This document shows positions 29,416 to 36,888 of a DNA stretch of 64,000 nt, one piece after another. Both the position numbers and the translations under genes were made by a program. Source of the stretch: Alkalihalobacterium chitinilyticum (GTDB taxonomy: Bacteria; Bacillota; Bacilli; Bacillales; Bacillaceae_F); contig NZ_JAOTPO010000002.1 of the NCBI RefSeq assembly GCF_029028005.1, positions 248,001-312,000 of the forward strand, written 5' to 3'. Numbering within the stretch: the first letter of the stretch is position 1; the number at the start of each line of letters is the position of its first letter. The notes below the pieces were generated by a model that was not told the DNA's origin, did no database searches, and saw only the letters and a program-made list of their open reading frames with translations.

Positions 29416-30156
29416 ATGAGACTACAAGACAAAACAGCTATTATAACTGGTGCTGGAAATGGAATTGGTAAAGAAGCAGCTCTTACATTTAGCCGAGAGG
29501 GTGCAAATGTGGTCGTTGCAGATTTTGATGAAGCAGCTGCAGAAGCCGTTGTAGCCGAAATCAAAGAAAAGGGTGGCAACGGTATTGCGATAAAAGTAAA
29601 TGTCGCGGACCAAGAAAGTGTAACTCAAATGGTACAAGAAGCGGTAAATTCTTTTGGAAGCGTCGATATTTTAGTGAATAATGCAGGTATCACAGCGGAT
29701 GCCATGTTACACAAGTTAACTCCGGAAAATTGGCAAAAAGTCATTGATGTAAATTTAACAGGTGTATTTTATTGTACACAAGCTGTTATTCCTAAAATGG
29801 TGGAACAAGGAAAAGGAAAGATAATTACAACTTCAAGTGTTTCTGGCGTTTACGGAAATGTGGGTCAGACGAATTATGCGGCGACGAAAGCCGGTGTTGT
29901 TGGGATGACAAAGTCATGGGCGAAAGAATTTGGCGGTAAAGGAATTAATGTCAATGCAGTCGCTCCAGGATTTGTTGAAACGAGCATGGTAGCGAAAGTA
30001 CCTGATAAAGTCATTGAAAAGCTTAAAATGACAATTCCACTTAACCGACTAGGTAAGCCTGCAGATATTGCAAACGCTTATTTATTTTTAGCTTCAGATG
30101 AATCTGACTATGTAAATGGAACCGTTATACATGTAGACGGCGGTATTATGATGTAA
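29416..30156 (+). CDS. Short-chain dehydrogenase (FabG/3-hydroxyacyl dehydrogenase type)
   Basis: The 246-residue classical SDR has TGAGNGIG (11-18), NNAGIT, and the catalytic residues Ser140/141, Tyr154 and Lys158 (YAATK). It closely follows FabG/PhaB architecture. The second beta strand ends in VVVADFD, with Asp36. An acidic residue here usually favours NAD(H) over NADP(H), which suits an oxidative, catabolic enzyme acting on a 3-hydroxy acid or 3-hydroxyacyl-CoA rather than fatty-acid synthesis. It is last in the operon. AGGAGG lies 8 nt before the ATG, and a terminator follows. Confidence 0.9.
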   Translation: MRLQDKTAIITGAGNGIGKEAALTFSREGANVVVADFDEAAAEAVVAEIKEKGGNGIAIKVNVADQESVTQMVQEAVNSFGSVDILVNNAGITADAMLHKLTPENWQKVIDVNLTGVFYCTQAVIPKMVEQGKGKIITTSSVSGVYGNVGQTNYAATKAGVVGMTKSWAKEFGGKGINVNAVAPGFVETSMVAKVPDKVIEKLKMTIPLNRLGKPADIANAYLFLASDESDYVNGTVIHVDGGIMM

Positions 30157-30164
30157 TTAATAAT

Positions 30165-30198
30165 GATCGTTGACAGTACTACTGTTAGCGGTCTTTTT
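30165..30198 (+). terminator. Terminator of the hydrolase/transport operon
   Basis: A 12-bp stem with wobble pairs (30165-30176 with 30182-30193) and a 5-nt loop are followed by TTTTT. Confidence 0.8.
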
Positions 30199-30211
30199 AG
30201 TTTCAGAAGGA

Positions 30212-30245
30212 ATGTAACTTAAGTGAAACCATCAAATGTTAATGT
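30212..30245 (+). promoter_or_regulatory. BTAD/SARP-type direct-repeat box and -10 element, copy 2
   Basis: ATGTAAC (30212-30218), 4 nt, GTGAAAC (30223-30229), then 10 nt and TAATGT (30240-30245). The layout is identical to copies 1 and 3. It lies immediately after the previous terminator and about 150 nt before the secreted esterase gene, which leaves a long leader that contains a cre site. Confidence 0.55.
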
Positions 30246-30352
30246 AGTAATGGAGAGGTTGAAGTAACATACTTAGAAATTATCACTTTTATAGAAGGCA
30301 CTGAGAGATCTAAGAGTTAAAGTTTCTCACATAACCTTTGAAAGGAGTTAAA

Positions 30353-30366
30353 TGTAAACGATTACA
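30353..30366 (+). promoter_or_regulatory. cre site (CcpA) in the esterase leader
   Basis: TGTAAACGATTACA matches the CcpA consensus TGWAANCGNTNWCA at every position. It lies about 100 nt downstream of the predicted start of transcription, where CcpA can act as a roadblock, and 30 nt before the esterase ATG. Confidence 0.8.
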
Positions 30367-30395
30367 AAAAAGTGTTGGAAGGGGTTTTATTTAAG

Positions 30396-32183
30396 ATGAA
30401 AAAAAAGTTTGTACTAAGTCTTTGGAGTTACTGCCTAATAACGTTTGGGGTATTGTTAGTTTTTTCTAGTCACGTTTTTGCTTCGAGTACATTTACGAGT
30501 CACTCATTTGGTGGGAAGACATACAAACTTTTTGTACCAAGTACTTATGATCCAGCAACTGAGACATCCTTAATGGTCATGTTACATGGGTGTACACAAG
30601 ATGCAAATCAATTCTCGGTTGGAACAGAAATGAATATTGTAGCTGAAGAAAAAGGGTTTATCGTTCTATATCCAGAACAATCATCTAGTGCAAATTCGAG
30701 TAAATGTTGGAATTGGTTTGAGCCAGCTCATCAATCTAGAGGAAGTGGAGAGCCTGCTGTAATTGCTGGAATGGTTCAGCAAGTAAAAAATAATTATTCA
30801 ATAGATCAAAGTCAAGTGTATGTTGCCGGGTTATCTGCAGGTGGAGCGATGAGTGTAATTATGGGAGCCACTTATCCAGATGTATTTTCTGGAGTAGGTG
30901 TTGGCGCTGGGCTGGAATACAAAGCAGCAACAAGCTCATTACAAGCTTGGACAGCTATGAGTAATGGTGGTCCTGATCCAATACGACAAGGAAGATTAGC
31001 TTATCAAGCAATGGGCCAATACGCACAAGTAATCCCAACCATGGTATTCCATGGAGATAGTGATTTTACAGTACAATCAATCAATGGTCACCAAGTAATT
31101 ACACAATGGGCTAAAACAAATGACTTAGCTTATGATGGACAAGAAAATACGTACTTTTACGATGTTGCTGATGAAGTAATTCAAGGTCAAGTGTCTGGAG
31201 GAAGGAGTTATACACGGTCGATTTATCGTGACAATGCCGGTAATTTATTAATGGAAAAGTATATAGTAGATGGTATGGGCCATGCGTGGTCAGGAGGAAG
31301 TTCACAAGGAAGCTACACGGACCCAGCTGGCCCTAGAGCAAGTGAGTTAATGTGGGAGTTCTTCAATAGCTCTGAACATAAAGATCCAGAGGATGAACCA
31401 GGGGAAAATATTCCTTTAGTAACATCTGCAGAACCATCAGGAGGTACCTATACCGCTCCAGTACAAGTTACGCTTCATACAAACAGGGAAGCAACCACTT
31501 ACTACACACTAGATGAATCACAACCGGATGAACATTCACAAGTGTATACTGGCCCTATACAAATAGAACAATCTACAACTTTAAAGTTCTATTCTGTCGA
31601 TACGAATGGACTAGTTGAAGAGATACAGACAGAGTCATATATAATTGACGAAGGTTCTAGTGAGCATGTCACATTGACTTCTATCACACAGGAAGACGGT
31701 TTTGTCGGTCGCTTTTCTGCTGATGGACTAGGTATTAATGTCTTAAAGGTAGGAGATAAGGGGATGTTTAATACCGATACTTATCGAACGATCCTTTCCT
31801 TTAATACTTCATCGTTAAATAGTAATGATATTATCAAAGGAGCGGTAGTGCGTTTATACCGTAAATCATTAACAGGTAATATACGCAGTTTGGAAATTGA
31901 CTTAAAATCGGGTTACTTTGGTTCATCCCCTACACTAGAGCAAACAGATTACGCAGCAACAGCAACGATCACTAACTTCATGACTGTTCAGGTACCATCA
32001 AATGATCAAGAGTACATTGATATTGAAATACCTAGCAATTACCTTGACCATATTAATAAAAATGATAGAACGCAATTTCGAATAAAAGCTAATACGACCG
32101 CATCTTTTACAAGCAACCTTCTAGAGATATATGGTAGTAGTAGTCAAGATTTTGCTCCTCAATTAATTCTATCATTGGAATAA
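30396..32183 (+). CDS. Secreted PHB depolymerase family esterase
   Basis: This is an extracellular serine esterase of 595 residues from the ATG at 30396. The signal peptide probably ends near VFAS (29-30). The catalytic domain, about 32-345, has oxyanion motif LHGCTQ, nucleophile GLSAGGAM (Ser147), HGDSDFTV (Asp223) and GMGHAWSGG (His296). The lipase box lies C-terminal to the oxyanion region, as in type-2 PHB depolymerases and related feruloyl/acetylxylan esterases. A chitobiase/beta-hexosaminidase C-terminal-like domain (about 355-425, TYYTLDESQPDEHSQVYTGP) and a beta-rich domain (about 430-595) follow and may bind polymer. Polyester or polysaccharide ester is the likely substrate. Confidence 0.9.
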   Translation: MKKKFVLSLWSYCLITFGVLLVFSSHVFASSTFTSHSFGGKTYKLFVPSTYDPATETSLMVMLHGCTQDANQFSVGTEMNIVAEEKGFIVLYPEQSSSANSSKCWNWFEPAHQSRGSGEPAVIAGMVQQVKNNYSIDQSQVYVAGLSAGGAMSVIMGATYPDVFSGVGVGAGLEYKAATSSLQAWTAMSNGGPDPIRQGRLAYQAMGQYAQVIPTMVFHGDSDFTVQSINGHQVITQWAKTNDLAYDGQENTYFYDVADEVIQGQVSGGRSYTRSIYRDNAGNLLMEKYIVDGMGHAWSGGSSQGSYTDPAGPRASELMWEFFNSSEHKDPEDEPGENIPLVTSAEPSGGTYTAPVQVTLHTNREATTYYTLDESQPDEHSQVYTGPIQIEQSTTLKFYSVDTNGLVEEIQTESYIIDEGSSEHVTLTSITQEDGFVGRFSADGLGINVLKVGDKGMFNTDTYRTILSFNTSSLNSNDIIKGAVVRLYRKSLTGNIRSLEIDLKSGYFGSSPTLEQTDYAATATITNFMTVQVPSNDQEYIDIEIPSNYLDHINKNDRTQFRIKANTTASFTSNLLEIYGSSSQDFAPQLILSLE

Positions 32184-32215
32184 GAAGAAAAATAATTTCA
32201 TTATGAAAAATTTTT

Positions 32216-32246
32216 AGAAGGTTTCCTGTGTGAAACCTTCTTTATT
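32216..32246 (+). terminator. Terminator of the esterase gene
   Basis: AGAAGGTTTC (32216-32225) pairs perfectly with GAAACCTTCT (32232-32241) around a 6-nt loop, followed by TTATTTTAT. The stem-loop could also serve the convergent AEC gene. Confidence 0.85.
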
Positions 32247-32290
32247 TTATAATACTCAAAAATGTATGGTCACTTCTTAGTTTGATGTAA

Positions 32291-33226
32291 CTAATTAAGT
32301 AAAGAAACGATAAAAGCAATTAACGGAATCGTTAATAGCGATAGAAGTGTCGAATACACAGTTGTAATAACGGCTAATTCTTCATCGTTGGAATATCGGG
32401 CAAATAAGACAGTGGCAAGCATAATCGTCGGCATCGCTGAAAGAATGATAACAATGTTACTAACCAAGTAATCTAACGGAAGTAAAGAGATAATGAGCAT
32501 CGTTACAATCGGAATGATCAACAGGCGAACCCCGAGTGGAAACCATATTTGTTTGTAAAAGAGAAAGCCTCTTTTTTGAAAAAGCGGGGGTAACAACATT
32601 CCGATATATAACATCGCTAATGGTGCAGCAAGTGCTGATAACATGCTCGTTAATTGCCTCAAGAATTGGGGTGGTTCAACGCCGGTAATAACTGCTGTTA
32701 ATCCAATAATGATGGCTAATAATGGAATGTTAATTAACGCCTTTAGCTGTGAAAACTGAAAGCGTTTTTCGGATTGAAGCATATAAATGACAACTGAAAA
32801 TAAAACGATGTCTAAACCAGCATCAAAAATAGCTGCCAATAGTCCGCCAACAGGTCCAAAAATCGTGGCACAAAGCGGTATGCCAATAAATCCGGTATTC
32901 CCTAAAGCGGCTAAGATGGTCATCTTTTTGGCGAAAGTACTTTCAAACCGTAATAGTCTAGATAAGATCCACGCAAATAATAGAGCTCCTAAATGGAAAA
33001 TGACCGATAACCCAAATATGATAACGACTTGATGTAACAATTGAGTTGTAACTTCTGTATTAAAAACTCCATTTAATATAATCGATGGTACAGCAATATT
33101 TAAAATGATCAGGATTAACACATGCTTAATTTCAGTAGTAATTTCCACTTTAAAAGCTAATGTTGCACCTATTGCAATAATTATTCCCATGACCATTATT
33201 GAGGTAGCGACAACGTATATATCCAT
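32291..33226 (-). CDS. AEC (auxin efflux carrier) family transporter
   Basis: The 311-residue membrane protein has about ten hydrophobic segments. It begins MDIYVVATSIMVMGIIIAIG and carries the mid-protein motif LGNTGFIGIPLCATIFGPVG. Bacterial AEC members such as MdcF and MleP move organic acids like malonate and malate. The ATG at 33226 is preceded by AAAGGA. A start at 33334 would add 36 residues with no ribosome site and would run into the divergent promoter region. It is divergent from the acyl-CoA ligase gene, which suggests a role in moving the acid handled by this locus. Confidence 0.85.
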   Translation of the reverse strand: MDIYVVATSIMVMGIIIAIGATLAFKVEITTEIKHVLILIILNIAVPSIILNGVFNTEVTTQLLHQVVIIFGLSVIFHLGALLFAWILSRLLRFESTFAKKMTILAALGNTGFIGIPLCATIFGPVGGLLAAIFDAGLDIVLFSVVIYMLQSEKRFQFSQLKALINIPLLAIIIGLTAVITGVEPPQFLRQLTSMLSALAAPLAMLYIGMLLPPLFQKRGFLFYKQIWFPLGVRLLIIPIVTMLIISLLPLDYLVSNIVIILSAMPTIMLATVLFARYSNDEELAVITTVYSTLLSLLTIPLIAFIVSLLN

Positions 33227-33338
33227 CGTAGTTTCCTTTCGTAATTCACTTAGTAATAGTTTTATTGTAACTAAATCTACATATCTGTCAAAAAGAAGAA
33301 GATCAAATTCTATATTAATAGATAAATAGATCATTCAT

Positions 33339-33372
33339 TTGTAACTCGCCTGCAACCACTCTCAAATAAGAT
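33339..33372 (+). promoter_or_regulatory. BTAD/SARP-type direct-repeat box and -10 element, copy 3
   Basis: TTGTAAC (33339-33345), 4 nt, CTGCAAC (33350-33356), then 10 nt and TAAGAT (33367-33372). The second repeat ends 53 nt before the acyl-CoA ligase ATG, almost the same distance as in copy 1. 15 of 18 bases over the two repeats and their spacer are identical to copy 1. Confidence 0.6.
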
Positions 33373-33409
33373 CAAGATGTAAATGCTTATGATGAAGGAG
33401 GGTGGTAAG

Positions 33410-34894
33410 ATGAGCTGGGAAACAGATTGGATTGCAAATCGAGCTCGTATTACCCCAGAGAGAATTGCGGTAGTCAATGGGGAAACGAATGAAAATTGGA
33501 CTTACGAGCAATTAAATATACGTGCACAAAATCTTGCAAGCTCATTAGTGGAGCGAGGCATAGAGCCAGGAGATCGAGTAGCGCTTCTTTCTCCTAATCA
33601 CGTTTGCTACTTTGATCTCCTATTCGCCTGTACGAAAATCGGTGCCATTTTTGTCCCGTTAAATTGGAGATTAGCAAGTCATGAACTCGCTTTTGTTTTA
33701 AATGATTGTCAGCCTAAAATACTCATTTTTGATGAAAAACTTGAGGGATTAATATCATCTTCATTTCAGAGTGTTGCTGTCAGACGTAACGGAAGTGAGT
33801 ATAGCCAATGGTTATTAAAGCGGGGGAAAGATGAAGTCTGCAAGGTGAACTTTGATGCACCGCTAGCGATTATTTATACAGGAGGAACAACGGGCAAACC
33901 TAAAGGGGCTGTACTAACACATCGATCCGTCTTTTATAATGTGATTAACACGATTACAAGTTGGAACTTAAAAGGGGAAGATACAACGTTAACGTACTTA
34001 CCGATGTTTCATACAGGTGGACTAAACGCGCTTTCTTTACCGCTTCTTCATATGGGCGGCAAAGTAGTCATTGTCGATCAATTCGATCCAATCGAAGCGG
34101 TTCGCATTTTAAATGAACATCGTTGTACGATCGCATTGTTTGTCCCCACAATGTACCATATGTTGATCCAAACCGAGGAGTTTAAAAATAATACATTTCC
34201 TACGATGCATACGTTTCTGTCAGGGGGGGCTCCTTGCTCATACAAGGTTTATGAAGCTTTTGCAAAGAAAGGTTTACAATTTAAAGAAGGGTATGGTTTG
34301 ACAGAAGCGGGCCCGAACAACTTTTTTATTGATCCTAACGAAGTAAATAAAAAGCGAGGTTCCGTTGGAAAACCAATGCTTTATAATCAAGTTAGAATTA
34401 TTAATGAAACAGGAAATGATGCACAACCTGGAGAAGTTGGCGAAATTATAATAAATGGATATCACGTATTCGATCATTATTGGAATCGTCCCGATGCTAC
34501 TTCGGAAGCGGTCCGAAGCGGATGGCTGTATACAGGAGATTTAGGAAAGCGAGATGAGGATGGCTATTTTTATATCGTTGGTCGAAAAAAAGAAATGATT
34601 ATAACCGGTGGAGAAAATGTATATCCTCTTGAAATCGAACATATTCTAGCTGAATATGAACAAGTCGCTGAAGTTGCAGTTGTTGGATTGCCTGATGAAA
34701 AATGGGGAGAAGTAGTCGCTGCGTTTATTGTCCCTAAACAGGAGGGTTCCATCACCGTTCAGGAAATCGAAAATCATTGCCGAAAATATTTAGGTGGTTA
34801 TAAAATTCCGAGAAAAATTAGACTTGTTTCAGAACTTCCGAAAACACCTGTCGGGAAAATAGATAAAAAAGAGCTCGTTAAATCTTGTAGTTAA
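33410..34894 (+). CDS. Acyl-CoA ligase (AMP-forming)
   Basis: A 494-residue ANL-superfamily enzyme that activates a carboxylic acid to its CoA thioester via an acyl-adenylate. It shows the P-loop IYTGGTTGKPKGAVLTH, the adenylate motif EGYGLTEAGP, YTGDLGKRDEDGYFYIVGRK, the hinge GGENVYPLEIE and the C-terminal catalytic lysine in PKTPVGKIDKKEL. The acid cannot be predicted reliably; fatty, hydroxy or acetoacetic acids are possible. The ATG at 33410 has AAGGAGGG 8 nt upstream; the ATG at 33383 has no ribosome site. Shared direct-repeat promoter elements tie it to the hydrolase operon. Confidence 0.92.
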   Translation: MSWETDWIANRARITPERIAVVNGETNENWTYEQLNIRAQNLASSLVERGIEPGDRVALLSPNHVCYFDLLFACTKIGAIFVPLNWRLASHELAFVLNDCQPKILIFDEKLEGLISSSFQSVAVRRNGSEYSQWLLKRGKDEVCKVNFDAPLAIIYTGGTTGKPKGAVLTHRSVFYNVINTITSWNLKGEDTTLTYLPMFHTGGLNALSLPLLHMGGKVVIVDQFDPIEAVRILNEHRCTIALFVPTMYHMLIQTEEFKNNTFPTMHTFLSGGAPCSYKVYEAFAKKGLQFKEGYGLTEAGPNNFFIDPNEVNKKRGSVGKPMLYNQVRIINETGNDAQPGEVGEIIINGYHVFDHYWNRPDATSEAVRSGWLYTGDLGKRDEDGYFYIVGRKKEMIITGGENVYPLEIEHILAEYEQVAEVAVVGLPDEKWGEVVAAFIVPKQEGSITVQEIENHCRKYLGGYKIPRKIRLVSELPKTPVGKIDKKELVKSCS

Positions 34895-34938
34895 AAGTTG
34901 ATTAGTAGTATTCTTCTCTAAAGGCTGTTCTTCAAACT

Positions 34939-34974
34939 CAGCAAAGAGGAAGGGTACTACCTGTTTGCTTTTTT
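34939..34974 (+). terminator. Terminator of the acyl-CoA ligase gene
   Basis: GCAAAGAGG (34941-34949) pairs with CCTGTTTGC (34960-34968) apart from one G-G mismatch, followed by TTTTTT. Confidence 0.75.
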
Positions 34975-35065
34975 CTTGTACAAAAAAATAGTAAATGACA
35001 AAACTCATACATATGAAGATTAAGCATTTTCTAATGGTATACTGAAAAAAATGCGGGGGGACGTA

Positions 35066-35083
35066 ATGGAGGAATTGCTATGA
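35066..35083 (+). CDS. Five-codon leader ORF overlapping the TatD start
   Basis: ATG GAG GAA TTG CTA TGA encodes MEELL. It has its own GGGGGG ribosome site 5 nt upstream, and its stop overlaps the ATG of the next gene (ATGA). The GGAGG that serves the next gene lies inside it. It may act in translational coupling; it could also be accidental. Confidence 0.35.
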   Translation: MEELL

Positions 35084-35865
35084 TTGATGCACATATCCAT
35101 CTTTATCAATACACTGATATTGAAAAAAGAATACAACACTGGCAGAAGGAAGGGATCGAGTGCGTAGTCGCTGTTTCCAATAATTTAAAGTCTGCTTATG
35201 AAACGTTAGAGTTAAAACAACGGTACCCTGATTTTATTATGGCTGGTGTTGGATACCACCCTGAACAAAAGCCGATGAATCGGCGAGACATGACTGAGCT
35301 AGAAGAACTTATTTATTCAGAAAAAGAAGCAGTTTCGTTCATTGGGGAGGTTGGTCTGCCTTATTATATTTTGGACCAACTAACGGCGGATGAGCAAGGG
35401 TTACAACTAGAACAGTTTGCTAGGTGGGTGGAAGTTGCCAAACAAACCCAATTACCTTTAGCGGTTCACGCTGTACATTCACAAGCTGAACAAGCTCTTA
35501 CACTACTTAAGAAGGTACCAGAAGTTCAAGCACACTTCCATTGGTTAAAGGCTCCGGAACAAGTCATAAAAGAGATTGTCGCAGCAGGACACTTCATTTC
35601 GGTTACACCAGAGATTTGTTACCGTGAGCGTGATCAAAAGTTAGCAGAAATGGTACCGATTACGCAATTATTAATCGAAACAGATGGACCTTGGCCATTT
35701 AATGGGCCATTTGAAAATGAAGAAACATCGCCGTTATTACTTAAACCTATTGCGGAGAAAATAGCAGATGTGAAACAAATCCCTCTAAGCAATGTTATTC
35801 AGCAAACGATTACGAATACGAATTCAATTTATAACCTAAAACAAAAACAGAAAAGAAAAAGCTGA
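35080..35865 (+). CDS. TatD-family metal-dependent hydrolase
   Basis: A 261-residue TIM-barrel amidohydrolase-like enzyme. It has MIDAHIHLYQ (metal-binding His5 and His7), VGYHPEQ, FIGEVGLPYY, LAVHAVHSQ, HFHWLK and the final ETDGPWPF with the conserved Asp. Family members are Mg-dependent DNases or esterases. It is more divergent than housekeeping TatD/YabD, and the substrate is uncertain. It is monocistronic. The last codons run into a terminator-like stem shared with the convergent sortase. Confidence 0.85.
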   Translation: MIDAHIHLYQYTDIEKRIQHWQKEGIECVVAVSNNLKSAYETLELKQRYPDFIMAGVGYHPEQKPMNRRDMTELEELIYSEKEAVSFIGEVGLPYYILDQLTADEQGLQLEQFARWVEVAKQTQLPLAVHAVHSQAEQALTLLKKVPEVQAHFHWLKAPEQVIKEIVAAGHFISVTPEICYRERDQKLAEMVPITQLLIETDGPWPFNGPFENEETSPLLLKPIAEKIADVKQIPLSNVIQQTITNTNSIYNLKQKQKRKS

Positions 35866-35886
35866 TTTCAAATGTGAAATCAGCTT
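35855..35886 (-). terminator. Terminator of the sortase gene
   Basis: AAGCTGATTTCA (35859-35870) pairs perfectly with TGAAATCAGCTT (35875-35886). Read leftward it is followed by TTTTTCTTTTC. It overlaps the last codons of the convergent TatD gene. Confidence 0.85.
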
Positions 35887-35889
35887 GCT

Positions 35890-36639
35890 TTACTTTATTT
35901 TCCGCGCATGGACAACAAACCTGGCATCCTCAAAATCATAAGCACATGTAGAAAGGGTTAGTAACTGATCCTGATGTGTGAAGGGAACATCATTTGGTTG
36001 ATATTGTGACTTATTTTGAACTAATTCAAGAAAATCAAGATATTCTTGATCAGAAGAAAAATCCGTAACGATATAATAAAAATCGGTAGCCGTAACGTAT
36101 GCGGAAAAAATCTCCCATTCGGTCTCTTCTGTAAGTGTTTGAATGGTAATGGTACGATTATGTTCAAAAAAGTCTTCATCTTGATAATTTATTAACCCTT
36201 TAAACATTGAACCATCTCTCATATGGTGTCCATAAATAATTGAATGCCGGTCGGAAAGGTCTGGTGCATTTCGAAAATCCATAAAAATCGAGCCTGCATC
36301 TGATTTGGAATGTTGAAAGTTATGGTCAAGGTAGTAATCATTATCTTTTGTTTGAACGATCGGATAATCAATAGAAGTGTTTGGAACCGTAATCCATCCA
36401 ACCGTATCTTCATTTATTTCTAGCAATGGCAGAAATCTTTCGCGTATTAGAGGTTGCTCTTGAGTTTCTAAGTGTCTATTGACCATTTCAGCTTTGGGCA
36501 AGGAGTCTGTGAACGTTTCTTGGACTGCTGCATACATCCGTTGATTTTCATAACTACCATAAAAGTAATCTAGGATATGAAACATTGAAAATATAAAGAT
36601 TGAAACACTTATACCGATGATTATACGTCTAACATTCAT
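35890..36639 (-). CDS. srtB: Class B sortase
   Basis: A membrane-anchored transpeptidase that links surface proteins to the cell wall. From the ATG at 36639 it has 249 residues, with an N-terminal membrane anchor at about 5-24. The catalytic residues are His138 (YGHHM), Cys232 (TLSTCAYDF) and Arg240 (DARFVVHA). TLSTC with the downstream ARFVV pattern is typical of class B enzymes. TTG (36663) and ATG (36648) starts are also possible, but AGGA is best placed for 36639. The gene lies just downstream of a fasciclin protein with an IPQTS signal, which is the likely substrate. Class B enzymes usually recognise NPQTN-like motifs. Confidence 0.9.
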   Translation of the reverse strand: MNVRRIIIGISVSIFIFSMFHILDYFYGSYENQRMYAAVQETFTDSLPKAEMVNRHLETQEQPLIRERFLPLLEINEDTVGWITVPNTSIDYPIVQTKDNDYYLDHNFQHSKSDAGSIFMDFRNAPDLSDRHSIIYGHHMRDGSMFKGLINYQDEDFFEHNRTITIQTLTEETEWEIFSAYVTATDFYYIVTDFSSDQEYLDFLELVQNKSQYQPNDVPFTHQDQLLTLSTCAYDFEDARFVVHARKIK

Positions 36640-36660
36640 ATTAAGCATCCTAACTTTAGA

Positions 36661-36687
36661 CAAAAGGGAGCTAATAGCTCCCTTTTG
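36661..36687 (-). terminator. Palindromic terminator between fasciclin and sortase genes
   Basis: A perfect inverted repeat (13-bp arms, 36661-36673 and 36675-36687, 1-nt centre) with CCCTTTTG at the leftward end. It would end or attenuate leftward transcription from the fasciclin gene just before the sortase start. Confidence 0.75.
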
Positions 36688-36695
36688 TTGAGATT

Positions 36696-36886
36696 AAGAA
36701 AGTATAAAATTCGAAGATGTCCAGCGCTTGTCGCCGATAAGCGGGCACCTTGCGCCTTTCACTGTCTAGCTTCAGGTGCCATCGGCTCAAGGTCGCTTCG
36801 GTCCATCAAGCGTGTCTAAAAAGCAAGACACTTATTGCTGGCCCTCCACCGCTTTTCGCCGATAAGCAGGCACCTTGCGCCTTTCT
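36696..36886. repeat. Mosaic 3'-UTR repeat, copy A
   Basis: About 190 bp of GC-richer sequence. A 26-bp leader (36696-36721) ending GAAGATGTC is followed by a short module (CAGCGCTTGTCGCCGATAAG and on to GGGCACCTTGCGC) and a longer module from GTCTAGCTTCAGGTGCC to GGCACCTTGCGC. The module ends are inverted repeats (AGGTGCC/GGCACCT). It ends 2 bp from the stop codon of the fasciclin gene. Related copies lie at 51550 and 55535. Confidence 0.85.
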
Positions 36887-36888
36887 GA

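Noticed and set aside
36661-36687. Attachment site or recombination site at the perfect palindrome
   Set aside because: Its position between two co-oriented genes with a T run on one side is explained by a terminator.
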